Of a stretch of DNA of 21,992 nt, positions 6,835 through 14,982 are shown piece by piece. Location of the stretch: NCBI GenBank assembly GCA_029856425.1, contig JAHQWZ010000004.1, positions 1-21,992 of the forward strand, in the 5' to 3' direction. Source of the stretch: Candidatus Thorarchaeota archaeon. GTDB taxonomy: Archaea > Asgardarchaeota > Thorarchaeia > Thorarchaeales > Thorarchaeaceae. The position numbers and the translations under genes were made by a program. The notes beneath the pieces were generated by a model. That model made no database searches. It had not been told where the DNA came from and was given only the letters and a program-made list of their open reading frames with translations. Position 1 is the stretch's first letter. Every line of letters begins with the position of its first letter.

Positions 6835-9459
6835 TCACTCATCTTTCTCCTTCTCGGAGTCCAGAGGCCGCTCTATTCTAGCGATTTGATCATCTACCTC
6901 CATAGTAATATCGGTTTCACCAGCAACTTCTGCGATTCTGCGAACCGCTCTGAGACTGTGAATCAATGAGTCAAGCCAAGAGAAGATATCACCTGGATAA
7001 GCCCAGAGTTCGAAGTCCTTCCTCAATAGACGAGCAATCCCAGACGGATTAAGTCCATCCTTCCTCTGACTCACAATCCATTGGCCAAAAGCGATTTTGC
7101 CATGGTCACATTCAGGATATTCTTTGCAGCCGCAGCTGAAGAATTCCCTCACCCATCTTGAGAACACCTCAAACACCCATTTAGGCAGTCTTCCTGCGGC
7201 ACCCTGACTTCCACTAAGACTCGTGACGTCAGCAAATATCCCAGAGAATAGTCTGGTTGGCATGAATGATCTAAATGCGGAGTTAACCTCTGCTTGGAGT
7301 TTATTTGTGAGGTATACATTCTGAAATGGTTCTAGCGAGATGGCCATTTCGAGAACATCATAGTGTCCAGCCATCTTCTGAATGTCATAACCTTGGCTCG
7401 GTGTTAGAAATGATAAGGCAGTGGCCTTTCCTAGGGGCGTTGGATGTGCTCCTCCCTTGCTTATCCGAATCATGTGCCTTCGAACCAGATGCTTTAGTGC
7501 ATCAGAAGGCGGAACCGATGAAGAGAGCATTCTCATATACGAACGTGCAATATCCTTCAGGTCAACAAGCCCTGTTGAACAGATTGTGGCGAGGACTTGT
7601 TCTGCACATGCTTCCGTGTCTGCAAATGGTTCAACACTTTCGATATCCCCACCAAGAAGCTTCGCCGCAACCTCATCCTCATAACCATCCAGTCCTGCGT
7701 GATACTTCTTTTCTGGCTGAACAACAAGGTAAACTCGACCTCGGTCATGTTTGCCAAGACGGCCCGCACGACCTAGCATCTGCTCAAATTCGGCTGTGGA
7801 GAGCCATTCAGCTCCCATCGCCAATGACTCAAAAATGACCTGAGACGCGGGTAGATCAACTCCAGCACCAAGGGCGGCGGTTGTCACTACACAGGCATAC
7901 CTCTGTTTGGAATAGGCTCTTTCAATCCTGCGCCTTTGAGAATATGACAATCCACCATGATAGACTGTACTTGATACTCTATGCTCATCTAACCAATCGC
8001 TAAGAGAGTGAGCTCTCCTTCTTGAATAGGTGAATATAATCGATTGCCCCTTATTGCCTGCACTACTTGTAAGCCTAAATTCTTCCTTTACTAAGCGCTG
8101 GATAATTCGCCATTTGTCATCATCACTCCTCGCGAAGACTAGGTGACGCTCAAGAGGAACAGGACGGCCAGTATAATCAACCAGACGAAGGCCAAGTTCT
8201 TTGGCAAGTTGATCAGGAGACCCAACAGTGGCGGAGAGGGCAAGTATCTGTGCTTTGGGGGCATGAAATCGTAGTCTAGATATGAGGCCGTCAAGTTCGG
8301 GTCCTCGTTCAGGGTCTGCAAGCATCTGAATCTCATCAACTACGATAGTCCCAATTTTGCCGAGCTTCTCTGACTCCCCAGATCTGAGAAGTAGGTCAAG
8401 AGCCTCATAGGTGGCACATATGACATCCGCCTTTGTAACTTCAGTATCAACGATAACACGCTCTTCCTTTCCAACGTCTAGTCGCGACATCCCTACCCGT
8501 ATGCCAACGCGCACTCCGAGCTTCTTGTATCGCTTCTTGAATAGCTCATACTTCTCGTTCGTTAGAGCCACCAAAGGTGACAAATAGATCATCTTCTTCT
8601 TCTGCATAGCTTTCGGAATTCCAGCTAGTTCAGCAAGAAGGGTCTTTCCAGAAGATGTGGATGAAACAATGAGAAGACTGGTCCCTTTCAGGAGGCCCTC
8701 ATCAATTACTAACTCCTGAACAGGCAGAAGCCGCTCTAGACCTTCAGATGAAAATACTTCCACTAAATCGGAGGGAATTGGTAGTGAGTCTAATTTCTGA
8801 CCTTTCCCTAATTCTTCGGCAGAGATTTTATCGAAGAGAGTAAGGTCAGTTTCTCTTGCGGGATCAAAGTTTGGTGAGAGCACCTCGAGCAATCGTGGTA
8901 CGGACTTGACACTTGCGAGCTGCCTTTCAAGATGCTGGATCATAACGCGTGATAAGTTGACTCCCATACTCTTTAGATCAGTACGCAGATCGGTTCTTGC
9001 ACAGGTTACACAAGACACCTCAGTTTCCGAAACCTTTACCGCGTTCCGACGAGTCAGAGCTGTTAGACGGTTGTCACGCATACAACTCTCGCAGATAGGT
9101 ATAATGCGAGGCTTAGGTGCATTCAGCCGCTTTAGTAAGTTAGTGAGGTCTCTCATAAAGGCAGGCTTCTGAGACTGTGGAATGATGATGTTCTTGGATT
9201 TCCTTATGATTTCATGTGCTTCCTTCGGTTGGTAGTAAACGGGTTTATTGTACTTGATAAACCAGAACCTTCTAATTTCAAGAAGTGTTGATTCCTTGTA
9301 GCCGTACTCAACCATTCCCGCAAATTTAGCTCTTTGTCTGTCTAATAGAACATCTGAGAACACCTCTGCCCGAGTAGTCATATCCTGCTTTCCTGCCCGA
9401 AAGAGAATGGTGTAGGGCTTGGCAAGCTGCTTCTGTATGTCTGCATCAGCTACTTCCAA
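6835..9459 (-). CDS. Ski2-like DEAD/DEAH-type helicase with zinc insert (DUF5814-like)
   Basis: An 874-residue ATP-dependent helicase. The helicase core is complete: motif I STSSGKT (267-273), motif II DEIQ (375-378), motif III SAT (409-411), a motif IV-like IIFTYSRRRA, motif V TTAALGAGVDLP and motif VI Q560-MLGRAGR. A 260-residue N-terminal region carries a treble-clef or ribbon-like CESC (123-126) plus CVTC (150-153). After the core come winged-helix-like and helical parts (about 620-770), then a second small cluster C776, C778, C784, H786. This architecture fits the archaeal helicases annotated with DUF5814, close to Ski2/Hel308 in core sequence. The start is TTG at 9459 with GAGGA 7 bases upstream; the first in-frame ATG is at 9381 and would remove 26 residues. 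It is the last gene of a three-gene operon. RNA or DNA as substrate cannot be told from sequence. Confidence 0.9.
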   Translation of the reverse strand: MEVADADIQKQLAKPYTILFRAGKQDMTTRAEVFSDVLLDRQRAKFAGMVEYGYKESTLLEIRRFWFIKYNKPVYYQPKEAHEIIRKSKNIIIPQSQKPAFMRDLTNLLKRLNAPKPRIIPICESCMRDNRLTALTRRNAVKVSETEVSCVTCARTDLRTDLKSMGVNLSRVMIQHLERQLASVKSVPRLLEVLSPNFDPARETDLTLFDKISAEELGKGQKLDSLPIPSDLVEVFSSEGLERLLPVQELVIDEGLLKGTSLLIVSSTSSGKTLLAELAGIPKAMQKKKMIYLSPLVALTNEKYELFKKRYKKLGVRVGIRVGMSRLDVGKEERVIVDTEVTKADVICATYEALDLLLRSGESEKLGKIGTIVVDEIQMLADPERGPELDGLISRLRFHAPKAQILALSATVGSPDQLAKELGLRLVDYTGRPVPLERHLVFARSDDDKWRIIQRLVKEEFRLTSSAGNKGQSIIFTYSRRRAHSLSDWLDEHRVSSTVYHGGLSYSQRRRIERAYSKQRYACVVTTAALGAGVDLPASQVIFESLAMGAEWLSTAEFEQMLGRAGRLGKHDRGRVYLVVQPEKKYHAGLDGYEDEVAAKLLGGDIESVEPFADTEACAEQVLATICSTGLVDLKDIARSYMRMLSSSVPPSDALKHLVRRHMIRISKGGAHPTPLGKATALSFLTPSQGYDIQKMAGHYDVLEMAISLEPFQNVYLTNKLQAEVNSAFRSFMPTRLFSGIFADVTSLSGSQGAAGRLPKWVFEVFSRWVREFFSCGCKEYPECDHGKIAFGQWIVSQRKDGLNPSGIARLLRKDFELWAYPGDIFSWLDSLIHSLRAVRRIAEVAGETDITMEVDDQIARIERPLDSEKEKDE

Positions 9460-9466
9460 CAGGGAG

Positions 9467-9471
9467 TCCTC
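9467..9471 (-). promoter_or_regulatory. Ribosome binding site for the TTG start of the helicase
   Basis: Minus-strand GAGGA ends 7 bases before TTG 9459. It supports this non-ATG start over ATG 9381. Confidence 0.55.
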
Positions 9472-9513
9472 GATTATACGGATTGGAATGTATCAAAGAC
9501 TCTTTCGGTGCGT

Positions 9514-10284
9514 TCACGCTTCGAAAATGAAAGCCTCTTCGTGCTGCTTTACTTGTGAGAACGTGGCATCATATTCGTCTCTAATTGCTTCGATCCCGGT
9601 CTTGGTATCTATTCCTGCTTTCTCAACTATCATCCAGTCTGACATGATTTCGATATCAATGAAGCTGCTGAACTTGGAAAACGGGGTAGCCATTACCTTA
9701 AGGCGGTCAGCCTGAATATAGCCGGATTTTCGGAAAGAATCTGCGAAAGGCCTATACATCGGGCTATTTGTGCCAGCAAGGATGAATCTTGCACGTTGTA
9801 CTCCCGATATATGTGAAACATCAATTTTCCGAATCATCTCATCATAATGAGCGGTCTGCGGAACACTCCCTCTTTGCTCGACTTTGACAAGTGGATTAGC
9901 TGCTAGTACATTCCCCTTCTCGATAACGAGCTTTCGGATGATGGTGACAATCTCTTCCTGTTTCTTGCTACCGAGGGGGTCAATAACTTCCGGATTGATA
10001 ATATCAACCATTGGCACAGGTTCATCATATCTCATCTGAGTCGGATCAAAGATGAGTGCACCAAGCCTTTCGATAACATCAACCCGTATGCTCCCACTCA
10101 CCGCAGTTCCTTTGAATATTCCAGGTCCAATCAGCACTGATAATACTTTGTCTTCGCGAATGACAGACCATAGCTGCCTAGAAACCATTAGAGCCTTCCC
10201 AGTCAGGTCGGTGTCTTTCAGAACTCCAATATTGAAGTTGTAGGCCTCAACATCCAGAAGCCAGTATAGCGCTTCATTGGTCAA
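9514..10284 (-). CDS. Uncharacterised 256-residue protein of the helicase operon
   Basis: I do not recognise this protein. It begins with NEALYWLLDVEAYNFNIGVL, then has alternating strand/helix segments and no membrane helix or signal peptide. Conspicuous parts are VLIGPGIFKGTAVSGSIRVDV (about 50-70), a Pro/Asp-rich middle (about 80-105), VEQRGSVPQTAHYDEM, and GVQRARFILAGTNSP. No nuclease, kinase or nucleotide-binding signature is visible. The start is TTG at 10284, with an excellent SD (GGGGAGGT, 10291-10298) six bases upstream. The TTG overlaps the TGA of the preceding gene by four bases. The helicase follows after 54 bases. The tight coupling suggests that all three act in one complex or process; that is inference. 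Confidence 0.75.
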   Translation of the reverse strand: MTNEALYWLLDVEAYNFNIGVLKDTDLTGKALMVSRQLWSVIREDKVLSVLIGPGIFKGTAVSGSIRVDVIERLGALIFDPTQMRYDEPVPMVDIINPEVIDPLGSKKQEEIVTIIRKLVIEKGNVLAANPLVKVEQRGSVPQTAHYDEMIRKIDVSHISGVQRARFILAGTNSPMYRPFADSFRKSGYIQADRLKVMATPFSKFSSFIDIEIMSDWMIVEKAGIDTKTGIEAIRDEYDATFSQVKQHEEAFIFEA

Positions 10285-11468
10285 GCTAGTACCTCCCCAT
10301 AGGCGTAAATTATGATATAATCGAGTATCTGTTTCACACCTACTTCTTCCTGCCTGTCTACCGAAACTCCAGTGATTTCTGCTTTATACTTATCAATCAG
10401 GTCCTCCATTGGAACGTCTTCCAAGTTGAGACGGTCCTCAAGTTCTTTGAGGGCAAGTTCGACTCCTTCAGAAACTGTTCTACCTTGATGCTTCAAGAAT
10501 CGGATTACACGGCCGATTCGGTCTATCAGGAATTGCTTTCGATCTTTTTCAGGTCTCCTCTTTGCCAGTAGAACATCCCGCTCTAAGAAGTCAAACGGAG
10601 AACTAAGATCTGGTTCAGCCTTGTTGCCCCTAGTTGATGCTGCGCCCATAGCAACATATGCAGATTTGTCTCCCCTTCCTGTAATTCGAGGCGCAATATG
10701 AACTAGTAGATGCGCAGCGGCCTTGGGTGTCATCTCATGGAGGGATTTGCCTAAAGCTTCAACCAATTCATTCAATCTTTTGGTAGAAAGGTCAACGGTA
10801 GCAGATTCTGAAGTATCAGAAGAAAGAATCATGCTGAGCTTCCTAAAGAAAGCTTGACTTCGACGCTGTAATTGTGACAACTTCCCCTTTAGTGTGCTCT
10901 TCTTCCATTTTGTTATAGCGGAGCCAAACACCATCATCATATCTTCGCTTGTTGATTTCTTATGCTCGTTCAACCATGCCTCAACAAGCGGTGAAACAAA
11001 TGTTTCAGCCACTTTACTACGAGACCATATGAGAGCAACCGCTTTCTCTACAGCTGGAGATTCATCTTCTAAGAACCCCTCAAGATTCGATAACTCCCTA
11101 ACCTTGAATTCCATTTCTCTAGTGAATTTGCCGTAGATATACTCAATCCACCTACCTTCTGCGAGAGCAAACTCCATTACGTTACCCGGCAAGTTGGGGA
11201 CCTCTTCGCCTACCGATGCGAGACGCTCTAACTCAGCTGAGAGTAGATTAGCTGCTTCTCTTGCACTTAATATTCCATCCATATCAATGATGTATGCCAA
11301 AGTGGCAATCTGAAAAGGGCATGCTAGATTCTCGGCGAGTCGCTGGGCTTCATTAGTAGGAATTCTACGAGAACGCTCACGAAGATCTGCATGGGTTTCG
11401 GCAAACTCCTGAATCAACCTCTGACGTGATTCCACTGCAAGTTTCTCGAGTTCATGATCTTGTAGCAA
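10281..11468 (-). CDS. Uncharacterised helical 395-residue protein, first gene of the helicase operon
   Basis: A 395-residue protein I cannot assign. It looks almost entirely alpha-helical and highly charged, with segments such as HELEKLAVESRQRLIQEFAE near the start, a basic stretch KWKKSTLKGKLSQLQRRSQ (about 187-205) and a last third rich in Lys/Arg and Glu (AKRRPEKDRKQFLIDRIGRV). There is no signal peptide, membrane helix or Cys-pair zinc site. An adaptor or scaffold is one reading. The start is TTG at 11468 with GAGGA 8 bases upstream; no in-frame ATG close by offers a better site. The stop overlaps the TTG of the next gene by four bases (TTGA). Confidence 0.75.
   Translation of the reverse strand: MLQDHELEKLAVESRQRLIQEFAETHADLRERSRRIPTNEAQRLAENLACPFQIATLAYIIDMDGILSAREAANLLSAELERLASVGEEVPNLPGNVMEFALAEGRWIEYIYGKFTREMEFKVRELSNLEGFLEDESPAVEKAVALIWSRSKVAETFVSPLVEAWLNEHKKSTSEDMMMVFGSAITKWKKSTLKGKLSQLQRRSQAFFRKLSMILSSDTSESATVDLSTKRLNELVEALGKSLHEMTPKAAAHLLVHIAPRITGRGDKSAYVAMGAASTRGNKAEPDLSSPFDFLERDVLLAKRRPEKDRKQFLIDRIGRVIRFLKHQGRTVSEGVELALKELEDRLNLEDVPMEDLIDKYKAEITGVSVDRQEEVGVKQILDYIIIYAYGEVLA
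10291..10298 (-). promoter_or_regulatory. Strong ribosome binding site for the TTG start at 10284
   Basis: Minus-strand GGGGAGGT is a near-perfect SD six bases before TTG 10284. It lies inside the 3' end of the preceding gene, so the second gene of the helicase operon has its own efficient initiation signal. Confidence 0.75.
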
Positions 11469-11476
11469 TTGAAAAT

Positions 11477-11481
11477 TCCTC
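11477..11481 (-). promoter_or_regulatory. Ribosome binding site for the TTG start at 11468
   Basis: Minus-strand GAGGA ends 8 bases before TTG 11468. It supports the non-ATG start of the first gene of the helicase operon. Confidence 0.6.
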
Positions 11482-11559
11482 TATCAGGCGATTTGCAGAG
11501 TGTGGTCTACGGTCTAACAGTGAAGACTCAGGAATTGGCCAAATATGTGTTATGTGGAC

Positions 11560-11566
11560 TAATAAA
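11560..11566 (-). promoter_or_regulatory. Weak candidate TATA box for the helicase operon
   Basis: Minus-strand TTTATTA lies about 95 bases before TTG 11468 in the 149-base gap after the small membrane-protein gene. A second AT-rich element (ATATTT, about 11542-11547) is closer to the start. Either could drive the operon; the evidence is weak. Confidence 0.3.
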
Positions 11567-11617
11567 GCGCCAGTGCTGGATGGAATCCAATGCATTTGAG
11601 CACACTAGCAATTCAAA

Positions 11618-11818
11618 CTAGATACCACTAGCAATAAGGAAGAAGTGAAGACCAAAACCTATCAGAATAGCGCCCAGAATCACAGCGAGGGCAATTTTCA
11701 TGGTTGACCGATGGCGACTGTGCTCAATATGGACAACCAACCATCCAAAAGCGAAGATACCGAAAAAGATGAGCAGCAGCGAAACGTATAACAGGTTTGT
11801 TAGTGGACCTTGCAGCAT
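11618..11818 (-). CDS. Small two-helix membrane protein
   Basis: A 66-residue protein with two hydrophobic helices (about 9-30 and 42-63) joined by a short basic/His loop, VHIEHSRHRSTMK. No family is recognised. The ATG has a clear SD, AGAGGT, 7 bases upstream, which supports a real gene despite the small size. It lies between the unknown 258-residue gene (72 bases upstream) and the helicase operon (149 bases downstream). Confidence 0.65.
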   Translation of the reverse strand: MLQGPLTNLLYVSLLLIFFGIFAFGWLVVHIEHSRHRSTMKIALAVILGAILIGFGLHFFLIASGI

Positions 11819-11890
11819 TAGCCTAACCTCTCTCTGGACATACTCGCCTCCGCCGATGGCTGTGGCAATTTAAAGGTCACGGTCAGCGGA

Positions 11891-12667
11891 TCAAACAAAG
11901 AAGTCGACCTCGCTACTATATTCCTTATCATCAATGCTTATCTTCCGGATAATCTTGCCACGCTTCTTGGCAAGTCTCCTTTTCTCAGAGAATGAAAGGC
12001 TTGAATCATCAGGAGGCACTATATCTTCAATGACTATTGTATTGGCTACCGAGATCTTCTTTGTATTTTGCTGCACCTTTTCCTTGAAATCTGGAATGAC
12101 TTCCTCTGTAAGAAAGGCAAGGACTTCGGGCGTATTCGCAACTACGCCCTTAGAAAAAACAGGATCCTTCTCCTTCGCACCTTCTTCGTCATCATCTCCT
12201 CCTGCGCCTCCTTTCGGGAAAGAAGTCTTTGTTGTGATTTTCCATTGCCTTGCACCGCTTCGTGGACTAAGTGAAACAAGAAAGAATGTGGTGGGCCCGT
12301 CAACATTGAGCAAATCACGAATGTGTTCGAGGGGCGCAACCTCATCCAGTTTGGCGTTGAAGATGCTTGCTGATTTTCCTTTGGAGCGTTTCCATGAAAG
12401 AGGCATCATTATCGAATCAAATTCTGCAGTTCGATCAGTATAGCTTCTGACAATTCCTTTGATCTTATGATTGCCCTCAGGAGCACCCTTGGCGTATGCA
12501 CGTGTGAATACTTTCTCATAATCAAGGTCGGCCTTGAAAGTGATTCTGTCCTTGCTTAATGTAAGCTTGGCACGGGGACCGGGATGCGTTCCAATTCCGT
12601 ATTTGACAAGCTTTGCATGTGAGTACTCGTCAGCTGATCCGGCGATTATTTTTGCTAGCCAATTCAT
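11891..12667 (-). CDS. Uncharacterised charged protein, 258 residues
   Basis: No family is recognised. The protein is soluble, with a strand-rich N-terminal two thirds (AKLTLSKDRITFKADLDYEK, QWKITTKTSF). A low-complexity Gly/Asp/Glu linker follows at about 153-166 (GGAGGDDDEEG). A C-terminal segment carries a strongly basic helix at about 228-242 (EKRRLAKKRGKIIRK), then an acidic end, SSEVDFFV. The linker suggests two independently folding parts; the basic helix could contact nucleic acid or membrane. The ATG has only a partial SD (GTGA at 6 bases) but a TATA box lies about 40 bases upstream, so the gene probably has its own short-leader promoter. Confidence 0.75.
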   Translation of the reverse strand: MNWLAKIIAGSADEYSHAKLVKYGIGTHPGPRAKLTLSKDRITFKADLDYEKVFTRAYAKGAPEGNHKIKGIVRSYTDRTAEFDSIMMPLSWKRSKGKSASIFNAKLDEVAPLEHIRDLLNVDGPTTFFLVSLSPRSGARQWKITTKTSFPKGGAGGDDDEEGAKEKDPVFSKGVVANTPEVLAFLTEEVIPDFKEKVQQNTKKISVANTIVIEDIVPPDDSSLSFSEKRRLAKKRGKIIRKISIDDKEYSSEVDFFV

Positions 12668-12703
12668 CCTACGTCACGAATTGGTGCTGGGTTGTTCGTT
12701 TGA

Positions 12704-12709
12704 TTTAAA
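12704..12709 (-). promoter_or_regulatory. Candidate TATA box for the 258-residue gene
   Basis: TTTAAA within GGTTTAAATC on the minus strand, centred about 40 bases before ATG 12667, in the 73-base gap after the transporter gene. The predicted leader is about 13 bases. Confidence 0.45.
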
Positions 12710-12740
12710 CCTGCCGTGAATTTGTTAATTGTACCACCCA

Positions 12741-14504
12741 TTAAATGATGACTAGTCCAAGAAGCCCCCATATCCATACAACAAATATCGTTATGATTAG
12801 AACCGCGAGAAGGTCCACAAACAGACCAGTTGTTATCATCTCTCTCATTTCTACCTTCCCAGTGCTATAGGCTATCGTGGATGGCGGAGTTCCTGTTGGG
12901 AGAGCAAAGTCCATTGATACTGCAATTGCAATGACCATAGTGATTAGAAGCGGGTCAATCTCAAGTCCAGTAGCAAGGGGTATAGCTATTGGAATGAGAA
13001 TGACGGCAGCCCCTGTGTTCGAAGCAACCATTGTGACGAGTACGGAAACAATGCCAATTACAACCACAACTAGCATCGGGGGCAGGACTAGAAGCCCGCT
13101 CATTTGTCCTGCGAGATAGGTTGAAAGACCGGTGTCAATCATAGCTCCTCCGAGCGCAATACCACTTCCCAATATCATAAGTGATGCCCAGCTAATCTGG
13201 GATGAAACATCCTTTTCGTCCAAGAGACGCAAAATGAGCAAAGATAATCCGCCTATTAGAGCGACAATAGAACTGGATATTCCATGCCCCTGCCATCCAA
13301 TGACTGAAATCATGAAATCGGGGAGATTCTCTGTAAGCCAGAGTGCAACCACGATGGCAAATATAGTTACAACAAGCTTCTGTTGTCTTGATAATGGGCC
13401 TAATTTCAGATATTCCTTGAGTGAAACGTCCTTCATATCACGAATGTCATCAATGGCTCTAGGAACTTTGAATCTTAGGAGAATCCACTGCCAAATCAAT
13501 GGAAGCATAATGAGAACTACTGGTACTCCAAAGGGTAGCCAACTCATGAATGAGAATTCAATACCCAGAAAAGAAGTGATATAGGTCGCTGCAAGAGGAT
13601 TCGGCGGCGACCCAACAAGGCTTGCAACTCCTCCGAGAGTTGCTGAATAAGCAACGCCCAAGACTAATGCTTTTCCATATTTTTCCTGTACTTCCATGTT
13701 TCGAATCCGTGAAACTACTGCAAGAGCTATCGGAATCATGATTGCAGCAGAAGCCGTATTGCTAATCCACATGGAGAGGAATGCAGTGATACCCATGACA
13801 GTCAGCAATAATCGAGAACCTGTACCTTCTCCTCTCGAAAGGATGAGCAAAGCAAGGCGCTTGTCCAGCTCATATTTCGTTAGTGCCCGCCCTATAAGAA
13901 ATCCACCAAAAATAAGCGCTACCGCGGGATCAAAGAAGGGAGCCAGTGCAGCACTTGGCGTGCGTATGTCGGAGAGCACAATGAGAATGGGGATTAGCAG
14001 AGAAGTTGCAACTAGGCTAATGCCTTCTGTGAACCATAGAATTGCAACGACTCCTAATATCATAACTGCATATTGTGAACGAACCAAAGGCTGGTACTCC
14101 AAGCTGAAGACCTGGCCGGATTGTCGTGAACATCTTACTATCTCACTGAATTCTCCATCATCTGAAAGAATCAGGTAAATCATGTTGGCACTGATTGGAG
14201 CGCCGTCGGCGCTGGCTATTACAGATAGCTTGCTTGTTGGTGCGATAGGAATCTCCGAGCTTGCAGTCACAGTTAGATTCGTGTATGTGCTGGTTACATA
14301 ATAGATGGACTCGGCAGCTTCACCATCAATGATGAACGACACATTGAACAAAAACGTGATTCTTTCTTCGGGTGTTTCAACTATTAGAAGAACTTCATAG
14401 TCACCGGGCTGAATCTCTACTGGAGCAGCGTAGAACAAGACTGCACCGGCTACTGCTGCAATGATGAGGATCACAACAGTCTTTCTTGGAATCATGTAAG
14501 ACAT
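12741..14504 (-). CDS. DASS/SLC13-family anion (dicarboxylate or sulfate) transporter
   Basis: A 587-residue integral membrane transporter, probably a sodium-coupled importer of dicarboxylates, sulfate or another divalent anion. Both SLC13/DASS half-site signatures are present: SNT at 248-250 (SNTASAAIMIPIA) paired with VGSPPNP (297-303), and SNT at 495-497 (SNTGAAVILIPIA) paired with LPTGTPPSTIAY. The SNT motifs form the sodium and substrate sites in the family. About a dozen helices are visible. Unusually, helix 1 (8-28) is followed by about 110 mostly polar, strand-rich residues (30-140) before the first canonical transporter helix; this would lie outside the membrane. The ATG has a strong SD, GGGAGG, six bases upstream. 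A 120-residue gene lies 42 bases upstream on the same strand. The substrate cannot be read. Confidence 0.9.
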   Translation of the reverse strand: MSYMIPRKTVVILIIAAVAGAVLFYAAPVEIQPGDYEVLLIVETPEERITFLFNVSFIIDGEAAESIYYVTSTYTNLTVTASSEIPIAPTSKLSVIASADGAPISANMIYLILSDDGEFSEIVRCSRQSGQVFSLEYQPLVRSQYAVMILGVVAILWFTEGISLVATSLLIPILIVLSDIRTPSAALAPFFDPAVALIFGGFLIGRALTKYELDKRLALLILSRGEGTGSRLLLTVMGITAFLSMWISNTASAAIMIPIALAVVSRIRNMEVQEKYGKALVLGVAYSATLGGVASLVGSPPNPLAATYITSFLGIEFSFMSWLPFGVPVVLIMLPLIWQWILLRFKVPRAIDDIRDMKDVSLKEYLKLGPLSRQQKLVVTIFAIVVALWLTENLPDFMISVIGWQGHGISSSIVALIGGLSLLILRLLDEKDVSSQISWASLMILGSGIALGGAMIDTGLSTYLAGQMSGLLVLPPMLVVVVIGIVSVLVTMVASNTGAAVILIPIAIPLATGLEIDPLLITMVIAIAVSMDFALPTGTPPSTIAYSTGKVEMREMITTGLFVDLLAVLIITIFVVWIWGLLGLVII

Positions 14505-14546
14505 GGCGAGCCTCCCAATATCCTTCAGTCAATCCAATCCCAGAGA

Positions 14547-14909
14547 TTAGTCAATTGGACGTCTTTCCAATATTTCCTGGAACTTATCAGTTGGCAAAGC
14601 TAATCCCTTGGTCCCAATGATCGTTTTGGACTTATTAACGACATCTCCAGTGTGACGCCTGAGAATAGACATCAACTCCTCAAATTTATCGATCGGTCCT
14701 TCATACACAGTAAAGCCAGTATATTCCGTCCCAAATGCATTGCCGGCTTCTGTGACTATCTTGATTCCTCTGGGGAGTTTGTTTCGTATATCAGCCCATC
14801 TCTTGAACCAGTCTCTCTTCTCATCATCACTTAGGGTTTTGAGTCTATAGAAGGAAAGATAGACGAATTCCGGTGAGCCTCGCTCCTCCGGGATTTTTCC
14901 AGCGCCCAT
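14547..14909 (-). CDS. Uncharacterised 120-residue protein upstream of the transporter
   Basis: A small soluble protein with a ferredoxin-like flavour: strand (FVYLSFYRL), charged helix (DDEKRDWFKRWADIRNKL), strand (GIKIVTEAG), a turn, strand (YTGFTVYEGP), helix (KFEELMSILRR). This order resembles dimeric alpha/beta-barrel (GYD/DUF3303-like) proteins, but no diagnostic motif is visible. I start it at ATG 14909 (MGAGKIPEERG): there is no SD, and TTATAA lies at 14934-14939, exactly 25-30 bases upstream, as expected for a leaderless archaeal transcript. A TTG at 14924 in the same frame lies too close to that box. The transporter gene follows after 42 bases and may be co-transcribed. Confidence 0.7.
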   Translation of the reverse strand: MGAGKIPEERGSPEFVYLSFYRLKTLSDDEKRDWFKRWADIRNKLPRGIKIVTEAGNAFGTEYTGFTVYEGPIDKFEELMSILRRHTGDVVNKSKTIIGTKGLALPTDKFQEILERRPID

Positions 14910-14933
14910 AGATGATGTACACAACTAGCTAGC

Positions 14934-14939
14934 TTATAA
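14934..14939. promoter_or_regulatory. Palindromic TATA box shared by divergent genes
   Basis: TTATAA is its own reverse complement. Leftwards it sits 25-30 bases from ATG 14909 (leaderless). Rightwards it sits about 40-45 bases from the MFS start at 14983, whose SD fits a short leader. It is the only good TATA in the gap. A palindrome CTAGCTAG (14925-14932) lies immediately beside it and could be an operator. Confidence 0.5.
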
Positions 14940-14982
14940 CGGTGATGTCGGCAAACCAACAAGAATCGACGGAGACATGGAC

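Noticed and set aside
7326..7838. Plus-strand open frame of 170 codons
   Set aside because: Antisense to the helicase coding region, with no SD and no recognisable protein pattern.
11934..12443. Plus-strand open frame of 169 codons
   Set aside because: Antisense shadow of the 258-residue gene; Ser/Phe-rich composition is what the opposite strand of a charged protein gives.
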